Below the pieces are notes generated by a model. It was not told the origin of the DNA. It made no database searches and saw nothing but the letters and a program-made list of their open reading frames with translations. This document shows, one piece after another, positions 24,601 to 38,326 of a DNA stretch of 64,000 bases. How positions within the stretch are numbered: the stretch's first letter is position 1; each line of letters begins with the position of its first letter. The DNA lies in contig JAIUCV010000574.1 of NCBI GenBank assembly GCA_026724425.1, positions 186,001 through 250,000 on the forward strand, given 5' to 3'. The position numbers were made by a program, and so were the translations under genes. Origin of the DNA: Erythrophleum ivorense. Taxonomy: Eukaryota > Streptophyta > Magnoliopsida > Fabales > Fabaceae.

Positions 24601-25326
24601 AAGATCACTCTATTTTGAGGTTTGAGCAGAGAGATATGAATTTTTAAAGTTTAGAATTAGTACCAATAATGCAGCAGTACCTTTGATATTGTTCTATCAA
24701 TTTTTAGTAGCTAAACGTTTCTGTTTTGGTCTAAAATTATTTTTTGACTCAATTTAACATTTTTAGCTTTCAAAATTGGTATGGTTTGCTGGGTTTTGAG
24801 TTTTTTTTAAATTAGTTATGAATTTTTAAAATTTATATCAATAACCTATGATAGCAAACTTGGGTAACTGAACCTTTGGTGCTTTTCTATTGTCAATCAT
24901 GGTCCAGATGATGTTGTCATGTATTGGAATGGTTTTCAACCTATAGTGTACATCTAGAGCTTTTTAGAAAGCTATCATTTACTTGATTTCAATTTTTCTA
25001 GGTTTAATTATTAATTTTCAAAGTTAATGACAGAAACTTGAATTCTGGAGCCTGAAACTGATCTTGTATTTTTTAGTGTGGATGTCCTAAGCTTGGGTAA
25101 AATGGAATATTTTGGGATGGTTTTGAATTGTATACATGTATTTGAAATAGAAATACTATGGATGAGTTCATGTAATCCATGGAATGTGAAACAAAAATTT
25201 TAAACTTTAAGTAACATAGAATATTACATTATTTGAATGGTATTTCTTGAAGGAATTTGGCTATTTCAAGGAAATAGAATTAACATATGGAAAGGAAGAG
25301 CTAGATTAATATGGTGTTGCAAGTAT
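21608..25326 (+). mobile_element. Solo LTR A (gypsy-type) inside the Tekay-like pol
   Basis: The LTR is 21613-25321 (3,709 bp). It starts TGTAACATTC, ends GGTGTTGCA and is flanked by the exact 5-bp duplication AGTAT (21608-21612 and 25322-25326). Removing it rejoins the integrase and chromodomain of the host element on the minus strand. It carries no internal coding region, so it is a solo LTR formed by LTR-LTR recombination. Landmarks include a leader-like region followed by CAAGGTAAATCC at about 22499, and a degenerate AGCCAAAAGTC repeat array at 23520-23700. Confidence 0.93.
23520..23700 (+). repeat. Degenerate ~30-40-bp repeat array inside solo LTR A
   Basis: Five to six imperfect units share GTGAGGATGAGCCAAAAGT-like words. 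The same type of array, in the matching orientation, sits at about 42760-42910, and in the opposite orientation at about 31690-31890 and 34790-34980. It is therefore a stable part of this LTR family. Confidence 0.75.
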
Positions 25327-25985
25327 CAAGTAGGATTTTCAAAGCATGGACACATGAGAGACATGATGTGTACTTGCAAATTTTGGTGGAAGAGTTAAAT
25401 GATAGGCTACAACTCCTGCCCTTTCAAGCACTGGTCTAATATACCTTAGGCTTAACTTACCTTTCCTCTCAAACTGTAATATACCTTTCATTGGTGAGGC
25501 TTGCAAGAATGCAAAGTCTCCAATTCCAAACTCCAACTCATGCATTCTATGATTGACATAGGCTTTTTGCCTACTTTGGGTAATCAAGAACATTTCACAA
25601 ATCAATTTCACCTTGGCCACCAGCTTTTGAATTAAGTCTAGACCTGAGAGTTTAGATTTACCTACTTCTAACCAACCAAGTGGTAATCTATAACACCTAC
25701 CATATAAGGCTTCAAAAAGTGCCATCTAGATGCTAGATGCTAGATTGATAATTATTGTTGTTGGCGAACTTCATCAGGGGCAAATACTTAGCCAACTTCC
25801 TTTAAGATATAAGACACATGTGTAGGGCATATCTTATAATATTTGAATTATAAGCTCCAACTGTCCCTTAGTTTTAGGATGAAAAGTAGTATTTAGCTCT
25901 AAACAAGTCCTCACAGCTTATTAAAATGACTTCCTAGATTTAGTTGTAAATTGTGGTCTAGAAATGACCCTAAAGAAATTTTTCA
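25327..25985 (-). pseudogene. Tekay-like gypsy pol: integrase core end and C-terminal region
   Basis: The minus strand shows VISRPQFTT, LNTTFHPKTKGQLEL (the family block F-H-P-Q-T-D-G-Q), then the open 128-residue stretch 25725-25339. This begins MALFEALYGRCYRLPLGW and includes DLIQKLVAKVKLICE, SRQKAYVNHRMHELEFGIGD, GILQFERKGKLSLRYIRP and HHVSHVSML. These are the GPY/F-type C-terminal blocks of chromovirus integrase. Stops occur upstream. The element is cut off abruptly near 25985, where an unrelated plus-strand Copia fragment begins. Confidence 0.9.
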
Positions 25986-25989
25986 CAGG

Positions 25990-26965
25990 CAATAAGTGGT
26001 GAAAATTCTGAATTGTGACATGATGTCATGATAGATAAGATGGAATCCATGACAAACAACAATCTATGGGGCTTTGTAGGGTTGCCTAATAGACCTAAGG
26101 TATTTGGGTATAAATAAGTTTATATGACTAAGAAGGATTCACTAGGCAACATCAAGTGCTACAAGGCTAAATAGATTGCTAAGAGTTTAACCCAGAAGGA
26201 AGAGACTGACTATAAAGAGACATTTTTTTTGTATCAAAGAAAGACTTATTTTGTATCATCATGGGTTTTGTTGTCCATTTTGACTTGGAATTACACTAAA
26301 TAGATGTGAAAAACAACTTTCCTTAATGTTGATCTTAAGAAAAAGGTATACATGAAATAACCTAAAAAGATCATCTTAAGTGCTAAAGAGGACATGTTAT
26401 GAAAACTTAGAAAGTCTATTTATGGGCTTAAACAAGATTCATAACAATGGTACCTAAAATCCAATAATGTGATCATATTTTTGGTTTAGTTAAACATATT
26501 ATGGATCAATGTATATGCCATGAGATCTGTGGGAGTTAGATCATCTATTTATTTTTGTATAAGGATGATATTTTGTTGGCATTTAGTGACTTTTAAGTGT
26601 TGTTACCTAAGGTGATACAATTTTTGTTCAAGAACTATGGTATGAAAGATATGAAGATGGAATCTTATGTTATAGGCATAAGGATTCATAGAGACAAGTC
26701 TCATGGCATCATGGGATTACTAGTGGCAATCCATATTAATTAATGTTCTTAAACATTTTCAATATGAAGGATTGTTCACCTAATGTGGCACCGATTGTGA
26801 AAGTAGACAAATTCAACTTGTTCCAATGTCTTAAAAGAATGATTTAGAAAGAAGAGAGATGAAGAACATTCCTTGTGTTTAGCATAGGAAGCTTAGTACA
26901 TAATATTGAATATAGCTTTTGATATAGGAATGTTGGATAGATATTAAAGCTATCTAGGCTTGGAT
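25990..26965 (+). pseudogene. Copia pol fragment (Copia-3), reverse transcriptase part
   Basis: The plus strand reads ESMTNNNLWGFVGLP, TKKDSLGNIKCYKAK, TQKEETDYKETF, KKVYMK, KKSIYGLKQDS, QWYLK and, in shifted frames, further blocks of a Copia reverse transcriptase. Many stops are present. It starts abruptly beside the gypsy integrase fragment on the opposite strand and has no LTR at that side. It continues after solo LTR B at 30392. Confidence 0.85.
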
Positions 26966-29900
26966 TGTAACATCTCCAAAATTAACTACTTAATTAAATT
27001 AATATAAGGTAAATTAAAAGCTTGGTTATTAATTTAATGTAATAGTAAAGGAATTTCTTGAATTTTGGATTCAGGAAAAATTGAGGAATTTATTGGGAAT
27101 GTAATAAAATCTTATGGGGTCAATTAGAGATTAAACAAGAATTATTAAAAATTTTTAGAAATTAATTAGAAATAACCTTAATTCAATAGATGATAGGGAA
27201 ATAAATAATAAATACATTAAAAATGAATTTCAATAAATTTCTTAGACTTTTGGGACCCTAAAAATACAATAAAATTATTTGAAAAAAAATAAAAATATTT
27301 AATAGAAATTTGGGGTCAAGGCATAGTTTCTAAAAGTTTAGGGTGCAAAGCATACTTTTAATTGTGACTAAAATATAATTTTAGTTGAGAGCAAATTATA
27401 GCTTTTCCCAAGGCCAAAATACAATTTTAGCCATGGGAAAAATTTAGCTAAAACAACACTACAAAAGAATAGAAAATGTGTAAAACTTGGAAATTTGGTC
27501 AAAAGGAAATTTAAGGAGATTTTGAGTACAAACTTTTTTTTTAACCTTCTGTAGGAAGCTAATTAAGAGAGAGAAGAGAGTGCTATGAGAAAGAAGACCT
27601 CAAAGAGAACAAACCAGCTTTAATCTTGCCCATATAAAGTCAAATCCCTTCAACTATCTTTATGTTTTCTAAACACAAACAACCTACCTTGAAATTTTGA
27701 AACCAAGGAGAAATTGAGAGAAAATGTGAGGGAGCAGTGGGGAAGAGAGAGCTACATGGGAAAGAAAGAATAAGGGAGCTACAAAGAGCTATGATAGGAG
27801 AAAAGGAAACTAAGGGAGGAACCGATGCAAGAACATTCCTTTTCACTTAGTATATGAATAATATGAGCATCATCCTTCATACTTCATCTTTTCTTCTTTA
27901 TTTCCATGGATAAGCTTCAGCCATAACTTGAATAAATTGAACCTAAAGTATCTCATCCCAAGCTCTTGGTCATAAACTCCCATAATTAACTTGATTCTTT
28001 AGTTTTCTTTTTTTTAATGGTTGCTTTTGCTTAGTTTGCATGGAAGAAATTGAAGGAGACATGACTTTTGGAAGCTTTTATGTTAAAAAAATGCAAAATA
28101 GGTTGTTTTCAATGGCTAGACCATGTGTTTTTACATGAGTCATGCGATAACCACTACTACAAATAAAGAAATAGAGAAGAACATTGCCTAGGCATGTAAA
28201 TTAACATGAGTTGTGTTCCTCTTTGGTTCAATAAGTGCAGTAAGTCCAAGAATCACATGGCCTAAACATGTAAATCTCACATGGGCTGTGTAATTTCATT
28301 AATAAAGGAAAAATGTAATGTCTTGGGGAATTTTGTGTTGTTTTGTGAGATTTTGTGATATTTAGCTAGAATTGATGCATGAGTAGATGTTTTATGTAAT
28401 GATAAACATGAATTTAACATTTGTATAACATGGATCATTGTATATTTGTGTATTCTAATATATTTGGTTACCTGATTAAGTTCTCTTAGAACCCAAAGAA
28501 TTTAACTTAAGTAATATCTCACATAATTCTTCAGGAAAGGAATAATATGAAGACTCATGCATGGATAATTGAACTCTAGATTATTCCCATACATGGATAA
28601 CCTTGGCAATTGAAGTACCTTGATTTAAGGTTAATCCCTATACATGGAGGATTGAACCATAAACCATTTCCATGCATAGATGACCTTAGTTATAGAGTAT
28701 TGTGATACAAACTTTAAGATACTTAAAATATTAAAAGATATGATAACAAGAAAAAGGTTTCCATTAGAATTTGTTCAGGAAACTAATGATTACAAGTTTA
28801 CAGCTTAAACTTAGAAGCATGCATGATTTATATGATTGATATAATTGGATATATTTTAGTTACCTTTTTATAAGATTATGTTCTTATTAGTCATAAGTAA
28901 ATTATCTTTGGCTTGCTTATACTTTGCTAAATGAGGAATTATGACTATGTTTGCTAATGCCATGTTATTTATGTCTAATGAAGTAATTACCATGAAATAT
29001 AATTTGGACAACTTAAAATATAATAAGATGACAATTATATATGTGATGTTGATTTAATGTTAATACAAGAAAAAATTTAAAATGGAAATAGGATTCTTGA
29101 AGAATAAAATCCTCATAAGAGATGGTCTTTAAAAGACAAGATTCACAGATCCTAATTTAAAAATAGTCTCTAAGAGATAGGGTTATCGATGGATGAAAGT
29201 CCAACAGAAAATGATTTTTATTGATAAAGATAGTGTTTTCAAAGGGCTAAGACCCTGCAAGAAACTATTTCTAAGGAAAAATATGATCATATGAGAAACA
29301 AAAGGGTTAAAGTCCCTCCCAAGTTAAAGTCCCATTTTCCCAAGGATAAGGTTATGACAAGAGGATCACTAAAGGTTGGGAGGCCTTCATGTGACTTCAA
29401 GTTTCAAGTTTTAGGTTTAGATTATGGATACACTCTAGGGCACACCCTAGTAATGTGTACTCCTATCCATGATATGTTCGATGATCATAATGACTAGGAA
29501 GAATAGTTTTCCTCCTTAATGATACTAAAAACTAGGTCTCACACTAAGTAGTATAGAATGCTTGGTAAGTTATCTATGATTTCAAAAAGCTAAGTTTGTA
29601 TCCAGTAGTATTATGTGCTTAATATGGTACTTACAAAATAGTTTTCACTTTTACTAGTGTTTTCAAAGTAGGATCATTTGTATCTTTTTAAAAAGGCATT
29701 TGCAGTGGCATAATATGGTAATTTACTCATTGGAGTACTAATGTATATGAAGTATAAGATATATTAAGGTTTTATAAGTGACGTATACCATTATGTACTA
29801 AGTTTATATGGTGCAATAAATATGATAGACTGAACCTATTATTTCATGCTAAGGAATGGTTTAAACGAACAAGCATTGCTTAATGTATGACCTTATGTAA

Positions 29901-30396
29901 TTTAGCTGGAGATAAATGATGTGCTATTGGATAAGTGTTTTTGCCAAGAATGTAAATTTTTATTACACTTAGTAATATGTTTAGACAAGAATTTTAGTTC
30001 TATTATTCTATGCTAGTATTAGATTAAAGTGCTTGAAGTATATTAGACTTCTAATATTTAGATTGTAGCATAATGAAGATAAAATAACCCTATCTATTTT
30101 GTTGGAAGATTGTAATAATAATTAAGAGACATCAACTCATGTTTAATTTTATAGCCTAAGACTGAGTTATATATTGTTGGAAGCTAAAATCGTATTTTTG
30201 TAATTTTATGAATATTAGTTATATGGAACTGGCTATTCAATATACAATTAATTAAATGTTTATACGATCTATTTAAGGAATTAAACAATCCAACAAAAAT
30301 AAGAGAATTTTAATAGTCAAAATTCTTCCATAATTCTACCACTTAGATAAAGTAACAAGTTACGCAGCACTCTAGAGACAAAGGGGTTACATGGAT
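26961..30396 (+). mobile_element. Solo LTR B (gypsy-type) inside the Copia-3 pol fragment
   Basis: The LTR is 26966-30391 (3,426 bp). It starts TGTAACATCTCC, ends AGGGGTTACA and is flanked by the exact 5-bp duplication TGGAT (26961-26965 and 30392-30396). Removing it rejoins the Copia reading direction (AWI on the left, H-K-I-A-K-D-A-M-K-Y-L on the right). Its start resembles that of the solo LTR at 56211-58990 (TGTAACACCCTAAAATTAATTA). No internal coding region was found. Confidence 0.88.
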
Positions 30397-30700
30397 CATT
30401 AAAAGATTGCAAAGGATGCTATGAAGTACCTATAAGATATATAGTACTTCATGTATACATATAAGAGAACTAACAATTTGAAAAATGTTAGCTATGCAGA
30501 TTCAAACTTTGTAAGATATGTTGATGTCATACCATCAAGGAATGTACATACATCTCACACTATATTCCTATTATAATAACAATTATTCATAATAATACTT
30601 TTGGCGGTGGAATTTACCGTCATTAAAACATCAATTTCTCTAATTGTGTCCAAATAATTATTCTCATCATAAAATTTTTCAAATTCATGTCAAACAAGTT
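30392..30700 (+). pseudogene. Copia-3 pol fragment, connection and RNase H start
   Basis: Reads KIAKDAMKYL, then YFMYTYKRTNNLKNVSYADS and NFVRYVDVIPSRNVHTSHTIF. These are the family blocks between reverse transcriptase and RNase H of Copia elements. The remainder fades into unrecognisable sequence at about 30700, where a minus-strand LTR remnant takes over. Confidence 0.75.
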
Positions 30701-33182
30701 TGTTAAACTTAGAATATCACAAATAGAAGTTCAAAATTCAAATATTGCTTCATATGTACAAATTCACAATTTTGGCACATATTAAACATCAAGCTTTGAA
30801 AAATTATAACTTCAGTTATATAACTTTGATTTACACCAACTTGGTGGCCATGGAAAGGATGTCAACTTTATGCTTGTAAAATTTCATGAGTAAATGAATT
30901 TAGTTGGCCCCTAAAAAATATGAAAAACCAAATCTAGATAGTGTGAATAATACAATGGACCAATTTGCATAATTTAGTCAATTTTAAAAATTCACAATAA
31001 ATTCTACAGAGCTCCAAAATTTGTGCTCTTTGGCTCTGTGGAAAGCTCTAGATGGCTTGCCAAATTTCAGGTTAAAAAATTAGTTTATTTGGTTAAACTT
31101 TGGTTCAGGGACATTTTAAGACTAAAAAACTATCAAATTTGCTTCCAAATGGTTCATTTTGAGCCATATCATGCTATGTCACAATTTGAGCAAGTTTTAA
31201 ATGACAAATACAACATATATGGTTAGTTTAACATGCCTCAAAAGCTATGAAACTCAAAATCACACTTTCACTTGCCATTATACATATATAAATCTAAGAG
31301 TGCACATGATCAACTTTCACCATATTGCATATTTACATTCAAAAATGGTTTATACATCATTGTCTCATACTTTTAGGTATGTGGGAATGGTTACATCTTA
31401 TAAAATACATATACATCAATGTGTAGGCAAGATCATACAAAAAATCTTTAAAAAATGTCAAAATGATACTTCTCATACTCTTTGCTCACCATCTTTGTTT
31501 CTTTAAGGATTACCTAGACATAGTTAGGGAAAATATGAGAAAGAATGAGATTCAAGGAATCCCAATAACTCATTCATCATTCAACCGTACATATATGGCA
31601 TGTTCAATGGTCAAAGAGAGCAAGTACGCATATTACACCATCAAATATCAATCATATTAATGCATGAGGGATCACATGGCTCTATTAAAAGTAAGAACAA
31701 CTTTAAGGACTTTTAGTCTAGCCTCACCCCACAATTAAGGACTTTTGGTTTAGCTTTATTTTCTTTTAGAGATTTTTGACTTAGCCTCACTCACAATTGA
31801 GACTTTTAGTTTTGTCTCATCCATGTTTAGGGACTTTTCGCTTCACTTCACCCAATTCAAGGGACTTTTAGCGTAACCTCACCGATTTAAGAGCTAAATC
31901 AATTCCAAATGTAATTAAATGTTATGCAGTTATATATAATCATCAATCAATAAATAACATACATAATTAGCAAGTAAAACATACAAGCAACCCAAGACCA
32001 ATCAAGCAATCAACATACATATGCAAGAATATATGAAAAGCTACCTTTATGTAAGAATTTAATTTAATTTCCCTTTAGTTCTTTGCTTGGTCTCTTAGCG
32101 TCACACTTACACTTGAGGGAGATTTCACTTGCTTGGCCTAGATACACCAAATAAGGAACAAAATCATCAATGGAACCATTTTTATACTCATATAATCCTT
32201 ATACGAATTAGTTAGAGTCTTAGGTTTCCATATGGTTAAAATAAGTGGCATAATGAAGCAACTCTTGTAATTCAATATCTTGGCTCCAAGATCTCACCTA
32301 ATATGAGTTATATGACTATATTTAAACTCATTAGAATTATCATGAACTTAATTTAAGGAGTCTAGTACCAAGTTACTTCTTTATGCATAATGAAACCCTA
32401 AATTTTCATCTATCAAAATAGTACTTATAAATTCAAACCAATGGTTCCTTTGATATTTATAATTTATATCTAGACCATTTATTACTTTAGAATCAAATAA
32501 AACTCTCCCTAGGTACCCTAAGTGAGTCTTGGTTGAGACATGTACCAAGATGGCCTTCCATGGAGTTTTTGTTCCATTCTTAGGGAATGTTACACATATG
32601 GAGCTTCCTTAGCCTCTTTTTAGCTCAAGTATACTCTTATGTAGTTTAACATACTATTCTAAGGTGTCATACTTCCTAAGGTGCGATTAAAACCCTAATT
32701 ATCAATTCTTGCAACCTATGACTTTCTAATTAATTCTGATGGTAAATTCTTAATCTCCACACTTCAAAAACCTCAATTCTCCTCATGTTTCAATAAAAAA
32801 CCAAATCCCTCTAGGAGTCTCATTTGTTGGCTGAGCTTAGGGAGCCATAGAAAGACAAGAAGAAGCAATCTTCCTACATTATGTCATATATCAAATGAAA
32901 AGGCTTCAAACAGAAATTAATGTGGTATATTTATTTTCCTTGAAGGAGCCTCTTCCTCTAAAGTTTCAGCCATAAAAATCCACTTTTTAGAGAACTAAAT
33001 CATAGAAAGAAAGAGGAGAAAGAGAAAAAAAACTATTACAAAGACAAGATCGACAATTTCTCAATGTTTACTCAACTAAATAGTGTTGGTTTTCTCCCTT
33101 TCTCTTCCTCTCTTCTTCCATATTCTTGATTCTGTTTAGTGCTGAAGAAAGTCAATTATGGGGCTGGTGGGGATGTGCTAGT
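30700..33182 (-). repeat. Long LTR remnant D, left part (interrupted)
   Basis: Noncoding sequence is similar along its length to LTR A read backwards. It includes the degenerate repeat array GGACTTTTGGTTTAGC at about 31690-31890, and a purine/pyrimidine-rich leader-like region at 32980-33130. Its left end is not clear against the Copia-3 fragment. Its right part continues at 36859 beyond solo LTR B', which is inserted in it. Confidence 0.65.
31690..31890 (-). repeat. Degenerate ~30-bp repeats inside LTR remnant D
   Basis: Five or six imperfect units read AAGGACTTTTAGTCTAGCCT and similar on the plus strand. They correspond to the AGCCAAAAGTC array of solo LTR A in the opposite orientation. 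Confidence 0.75.
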
Positions 33183-36100
33183 TGTAACACTATAATATCT
33201 TAGCCTCTCTCATGTAATTAGAATGCCTCATGCCATAAACTTCATGAAAATCGCAAGGAGTAGCATATAAATATTGCTTATTTTTGTGTTATGTCGTATA
33301 CAAAAATTCTATTTAGTGTCACGTAAATCGTATGAGCACATACTATACTTTCCCATATTTAATTACATCAATACAACTCTTTTGCATCATAAAATCATGG
33401 CCACAACTTATGGAAATCAAAGAAGAGCTCAAAATAACCAAGTGCATTTTTGGCTAGAATTAGCCCTTTTTTTTTTATCAAACTTAAAAAAATTATAACT
33501 AATTCTAGAAAAATTGAAATCATAAAATCTTGGCCATACTAGAAAACTATGGATGTCTACTTCACACTAAAAATATGCCCAGACCATAACATCCATCATA
33601 GAGGACGTTTGACATCCGAAAAGGTTCAGAGGTCGGACTGCATTTTGGAATTATCATAGAATTCTGCAACAAACTTTGAAAATATCCAATTAATTCCACA
33701 AAAATTTAATCCATGTAATTGATACCAATCTGGAAATATGTTGATATTAGCTAGAAGGAAAAAATATTTCCAGACCAGCTCAGGTATCCTAAACCTCGAA
33801 ATTCAATAGAACAGTAACTTAGGTTGAGTAATAGTCTTAATACTGGACAGAATATTGAAAAATTCATATCTCCCTCTCTAGACCTCCAAATGAGGTGTTT
33901 CTAGTAGGTACGAGTCGCTGTGAATTCCTAGTTTCTCTGTATAAAATTTCATGGCAATTGGATATCATTTGAGTCCTATGTGACATATTTCATTTTCGGA
34001 TCAAATGAATAGTGTAGCAGACCAAAATCAGAAAACTTGCCAACTTTGAAAAATTCTCAAATATTCTGTAGACCTTCAAAAATTATGATCTTCCCAAAAA
34101 TCTCTTAATGATACCTAACTACATGCCAAATCTCAGACCAAGAATAACGCATTTGGCCAAAAAGTGATATAGGGTTCCATTATGGTCATTTTTGGTTCTA
34201 TATAGGATACCAAAATTGCCGAATGATTTTTTCTTGGTCTTGGCACCTTTTGGGCAAGTCTAAAAGTACATTTAAGACTTGTGTGAGCTGCCCAAATCCC
34301 ATGCATCTCATTTTGGCCTTTCCATGCACACATATGCACATTTCTATAAACTCATTCATGAAGCTATCTTTATCATACAATTCACATTCTATCATTTACA
34401 TAACACATACTTCCATTTCTATATCACATAATATCATGATTACATATGTCTCAAGGGTTATAAACTATTTACAACAATAATATACATCATTATGGTTCAT
34501 TATGGCTTTAAAAAGGTAAATGCTAGATATATGGATGTCAATCTTCTTTTTTCAATGTTGTTGGCTCCCATTACCATATCCACTTAGTCCACCTAGCATA
34601 TGAGATCATTGGAGAAGAGGGAATGAGATTCAAAGAATCCCAATAGCTCATCTCCCATTCAATCATACATAATATATATAAAGCAAGCTTTAAAAATGCA
34701 TGCATGGATATCATGGAAGTCATGAACATTTAAGAAGTAAGTTTGGCATGTGAACAAGTCATACAAAACATTCAAGAGCTCACCAAGTGTTTGGATTGGC
34801 CTCACACTTTTCCTCATGAATTTTGGACTTGCCTCACCTATTCTTTAAGAGCTTTAGACTCAACCATACTATTGAGAGCCCACTTTACTTTTGGGAGACT
34901 CTTTACTTTGTCTCAACCAATTTCAAGTGTTCTTGGCTCATCCTCACCATGGTCAAGAGTTCTTGACCTCTCCACACTCAAGTAAACTCAACAAACATCA
35001 TATATCTATTTGAAAATATAATATGACATCATAAAATCATGGCATATAAAATCATGCTAGCATACTTTTCATGGCTTGAAAATACACATACACACATTTT
35101 AAGACAAGCTAAACACACATCCATGCATGAGAGAAGGTGGAGAGAGCTACCTTGCACATAATTACACACTTTTCCCTTTGGATTCAAGCCTCCTCTTTCG
35201 GCCACATACCCACAAATTGGTGGAGATGGTTTTTCTTAGCCTAGATACAATTTATGGAAGCCAATTAGGTTTATGAAACAAATTTTAACGTCACGCGACT
35301 TGCTTAAACATTAGGTTGCTTTATAAACCCCATTATGATTCATAATTGCACCTAATGAAGCAACATCCCTTAAATAATTTCTAGGCCTTATTCTTTCTTT
35401 TCAAATATAATTTTTGACTTCTTTTAAACCTCTTGGAGTCATCACACCATTAAAACAAAGGGCCTAACATCATGTTGCTTCTTTAGGTCATAATATGAAA
35501 TTTAAGGCACCAAATCACTTTCTATGAGTTTTAAATTTTTTCCAAGGTCTCCCCTCATTTTCATTCATCAAATATGACTTAAGAATGGTCTTAGAAAAAT
35601 TTAAAACTCTCCCTAGCTATATGAACATGCTTTGGCCGAGACATAGGGGGTTTTTGGCCTACATGGAGATTTCTTCGTTTTCTTGAAGGAGAAAGCTTGT
35701 GGGGAGCATCTTAAGGGTCTCAAGAACTCATTTAAACTCTTAATTAGACCTAGGAATCATCACACAAAATCAAAATTTGGAAGGTGCACACGAAATCCTA
35801 GAATTTACATCTTAAAATCTAATGGTTATTTTGTTATTTTCTTTGCATATTCTTGTTCTTCTCCATCAAATACCTAAGATTCATGCTTGGTTGGGATTGA
35901 AAATCAGATCTCCTAGGGTTCTTGGTGTGTGTTGAATTGGAGAAGAAGGAAAAATCAATATAGCAACCATGGAATGTAATTTTACCTAGTTTCCTTGCTT
36001 ATTTTGGCTTGAATCTTGCTTTCTCCAAACTCCTCTCTTCAAATCCGAAATTTCCCTTGAATTTCTCCCTTGAATCAGATTTATAAACTTCATTTTAATC

Positions 36101-36858
36101 AAAAGAAACCAAGGAGAAGGGAGAAGAGGAGGTGTGGATGAAGAAAAGTATGAAAAATCACCATGGAAACAAACCTTAAGCTTAGATTTCTTCCTTCTTC
36201 TTCTTCCTCTCTTGTGCACCTCTCTCTTAGGGTTTTGCTTCTGGTTTAGGGCTGAGAAATCTGATGCTAAATGAGGTAGAGTGTGAGCCGCCACCTATAT
36301 ATAGGTGTAGAAAAATGACTTTTTCAAAAATTCTAATTTTGCCATTCATATTTTGCATTTTCGTTTCTTTTTTATTTTAGTTCCTTTTTTAGAACCATAT
36401 TTTCCATTATATAATTTAGGTTCTCAATTAAATAAAATACCTTTGAAATCACTCAAATCGGAGCTAAAACTTTCCCGAATGAACTCGTCAGAGTTCGGGT
36501 ATATTGACGTTGAAAAACGTCCACTGGAGAGGATTTAACTGTCCCGAGACTTCCTATGATTTTCAGGGCCTCTGAGAACTCCGAAGAACTCAAAAATTTG
36601 ATTTAAAAAGTCCTCCTATGTGAATTCCAAAAATTGCTCAAAATTACAAAAATGCCATTACGTTTTGTAAGTTTTTCGTCAAAATTTATTTATTTATTCT
36701 AGCTCTGTTTTTCCTTCCGTCTGAGGCTAGAATTCTCATTTTTAGGAGTCTAAAATATTGTTCAAATTTTTTGAGACCTTAAATAATTCATTTTAGGGGA
36801 TTTGCTTTGAAAATGTGCCCGTTTCTGTCATTTAACGAAAATCGGACATTACACTAGT
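33178..36858 (-). mobile_element. Solo LTR B' (gypsy-type, family of LTR A) inside LTR remnant D
   Basis: The LTR is 33183-36853 (3,671 bp). On the minus strand it starts TGTAATGTCCG and ends TAGTGTTACA. It is flanked by the exact 5-bp duplication CTAGT (33178-33182 and 36854-36858). It shares with LTR A the CATTCGGGAAAGTTTTAGC block (here near 36465), the leader region and the repeat array (34790-34980). A TATATATAG candidate near 36295-36303 precedes the leader. No coding region was found. Confidence 0.92.
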
Positions 36859-37300
36859 TTGATATTAGGAGAAAAAGGGCGTTCTGTAACATTTTTCAAA
36901 ATTTCCATTATGCCCTTTCACTTCAATTCATCCTTTTGAGCTCATTTCAACACCTTTTTGAGAACCATCATTTCCATTATAAAATTTGGGTTCCCTAATT
37001 TATTAAAAAAATTGTTTCAAATTTATGGAATTAAGTAATGCCATTTCTCATGGAATTGGCACTCAATTGACGACCTAAATTGCACACTAAAAGGGTTTTA
37101 AACATTTTGACGAGTCCTATAGTTTTCTAGGCCTTTGAAAATCATATTGAGCTCAATTTTACTATTTAAAACATCTTTCTTTAAGTTTCTTAAAAGTTGC
37201 TTGAAATCATAATTTTGCCACTAGGTTTTCAATTTCTTCTGTTTAGTCGTTATGGCTCCCATTTTAGGTTATTTTTAATTTTTTAATCACATTTCTATAT
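36859..37300 (-). repeat. Long LTR remnant D, right part
   Basis: The U3-like part of LTR D resumes directly after the CTAGT duplication. It is similar to 36310-36680 of LTR B' and to 40780-41170 of LTR E. The outer end could not be found. Confidence 0.6.
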
Positions 37301-38326
37301 GCTCTAGTATCCTACCTTCAATTAGCTTTAATTTACTTTGCTTTAGAATCTTTTTATATCACAATATCGATTTCAATCTAATTTCTGAAAAACAAGATAT
37401 AATTTGGATAAGTGTATAATAGCTTTAATTAATACTTCCATCGTGGATGCTAAATTTATATCATATTTAAGGAAAATTCACAGGGTAATTTGGATAAAAA
37501 ATTTCATTACTAAGCTTTAAATTATGGATTCATTTTGACCCCATTAGGGGGTACTATGACCACAGAAGGATAAGTGGTCATTGAACACATCAAAGATCTT
37601 TGAAATCTCTAGTCATCACGATAGGCTATAGAACTTGTCGTGATGATAAAAATTTAGTACATATTCTAGACTTGGATTGACTTGTTGCGATGGGTATAAT
37701 TTCTTGTCATAATGGGCAGTAGATGTAAACTCTTTGAATTTAACTGTATTCCAATCCTTGAGCTCTCCAAAATTCTTTCCTTTAGGTGTAAAACTTATTT
37801 ATTTACAACTTAATCCCTACTATATAGCAAAAATACAAAACATAAGTATTTAAGCAATTAAAACTAAGATTAAAATAACTACAAAACAATTATTTACAAG
37901 AATATATTATAAGCTTTTATAATAAACATAATTTTTATAAAAACCTAATATTTAAGTAAACGTTAATTTTCCAAGATTATTTCCATTAAGTCTTAATTTG
38001 AGTATTTTTTTGAAAAAAAAATTAATTTGCACCAAAGTAAACAATAATGCAAAATTATACAAAAAGAGATGCAAAAGAGCCAAAAATCACTAAAAAGTCT
38101 ATACCTCTAAAACACTCTGAAAAATCAATACATTTTGGACTTATCAATTAACTAAAGGGATAGCTTTTTAATGTTATGTATAATTTTGTTCTATTTCAAG
38201 CTTCTTGATCTTAAAGACTAAAAGTTTCAAGCATAAATAATGAAGAGCAAAAGCTAAGAAAGGAGACTAGTAAATATACTTTTACAAAAAACTAAAATTT
38301 CATGGGAAAGAACTTTTGGTACTCTT
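37301..38326. other. Repeat-like DNA, unclassified
   Basis: No gene. The stretch around 37560-37720 contains GTCATCACGATA...TCGTGATGA, a 9-bp inverted repeat. The part 37780-38150 (short words such as AAAAGAGATGCAAAAGAGCC) looks like the end region of another LTR element, but I cannot delimit it. Confidence 0.4.

Noticed and set aside
31023..31660. Three overlapping plus-strand frames of 65-101 residues
   Set aside because: They lie within long LTR remnant D in the reverse orientation and have no family features.
35986..36294. 102-residue minus-strand frame, Lys/Arg-rich
   Set aside because: It lies in the leader region of solo LTR B'. Composition reflects purine-rich DNA; no domain and not collinear with any gag.
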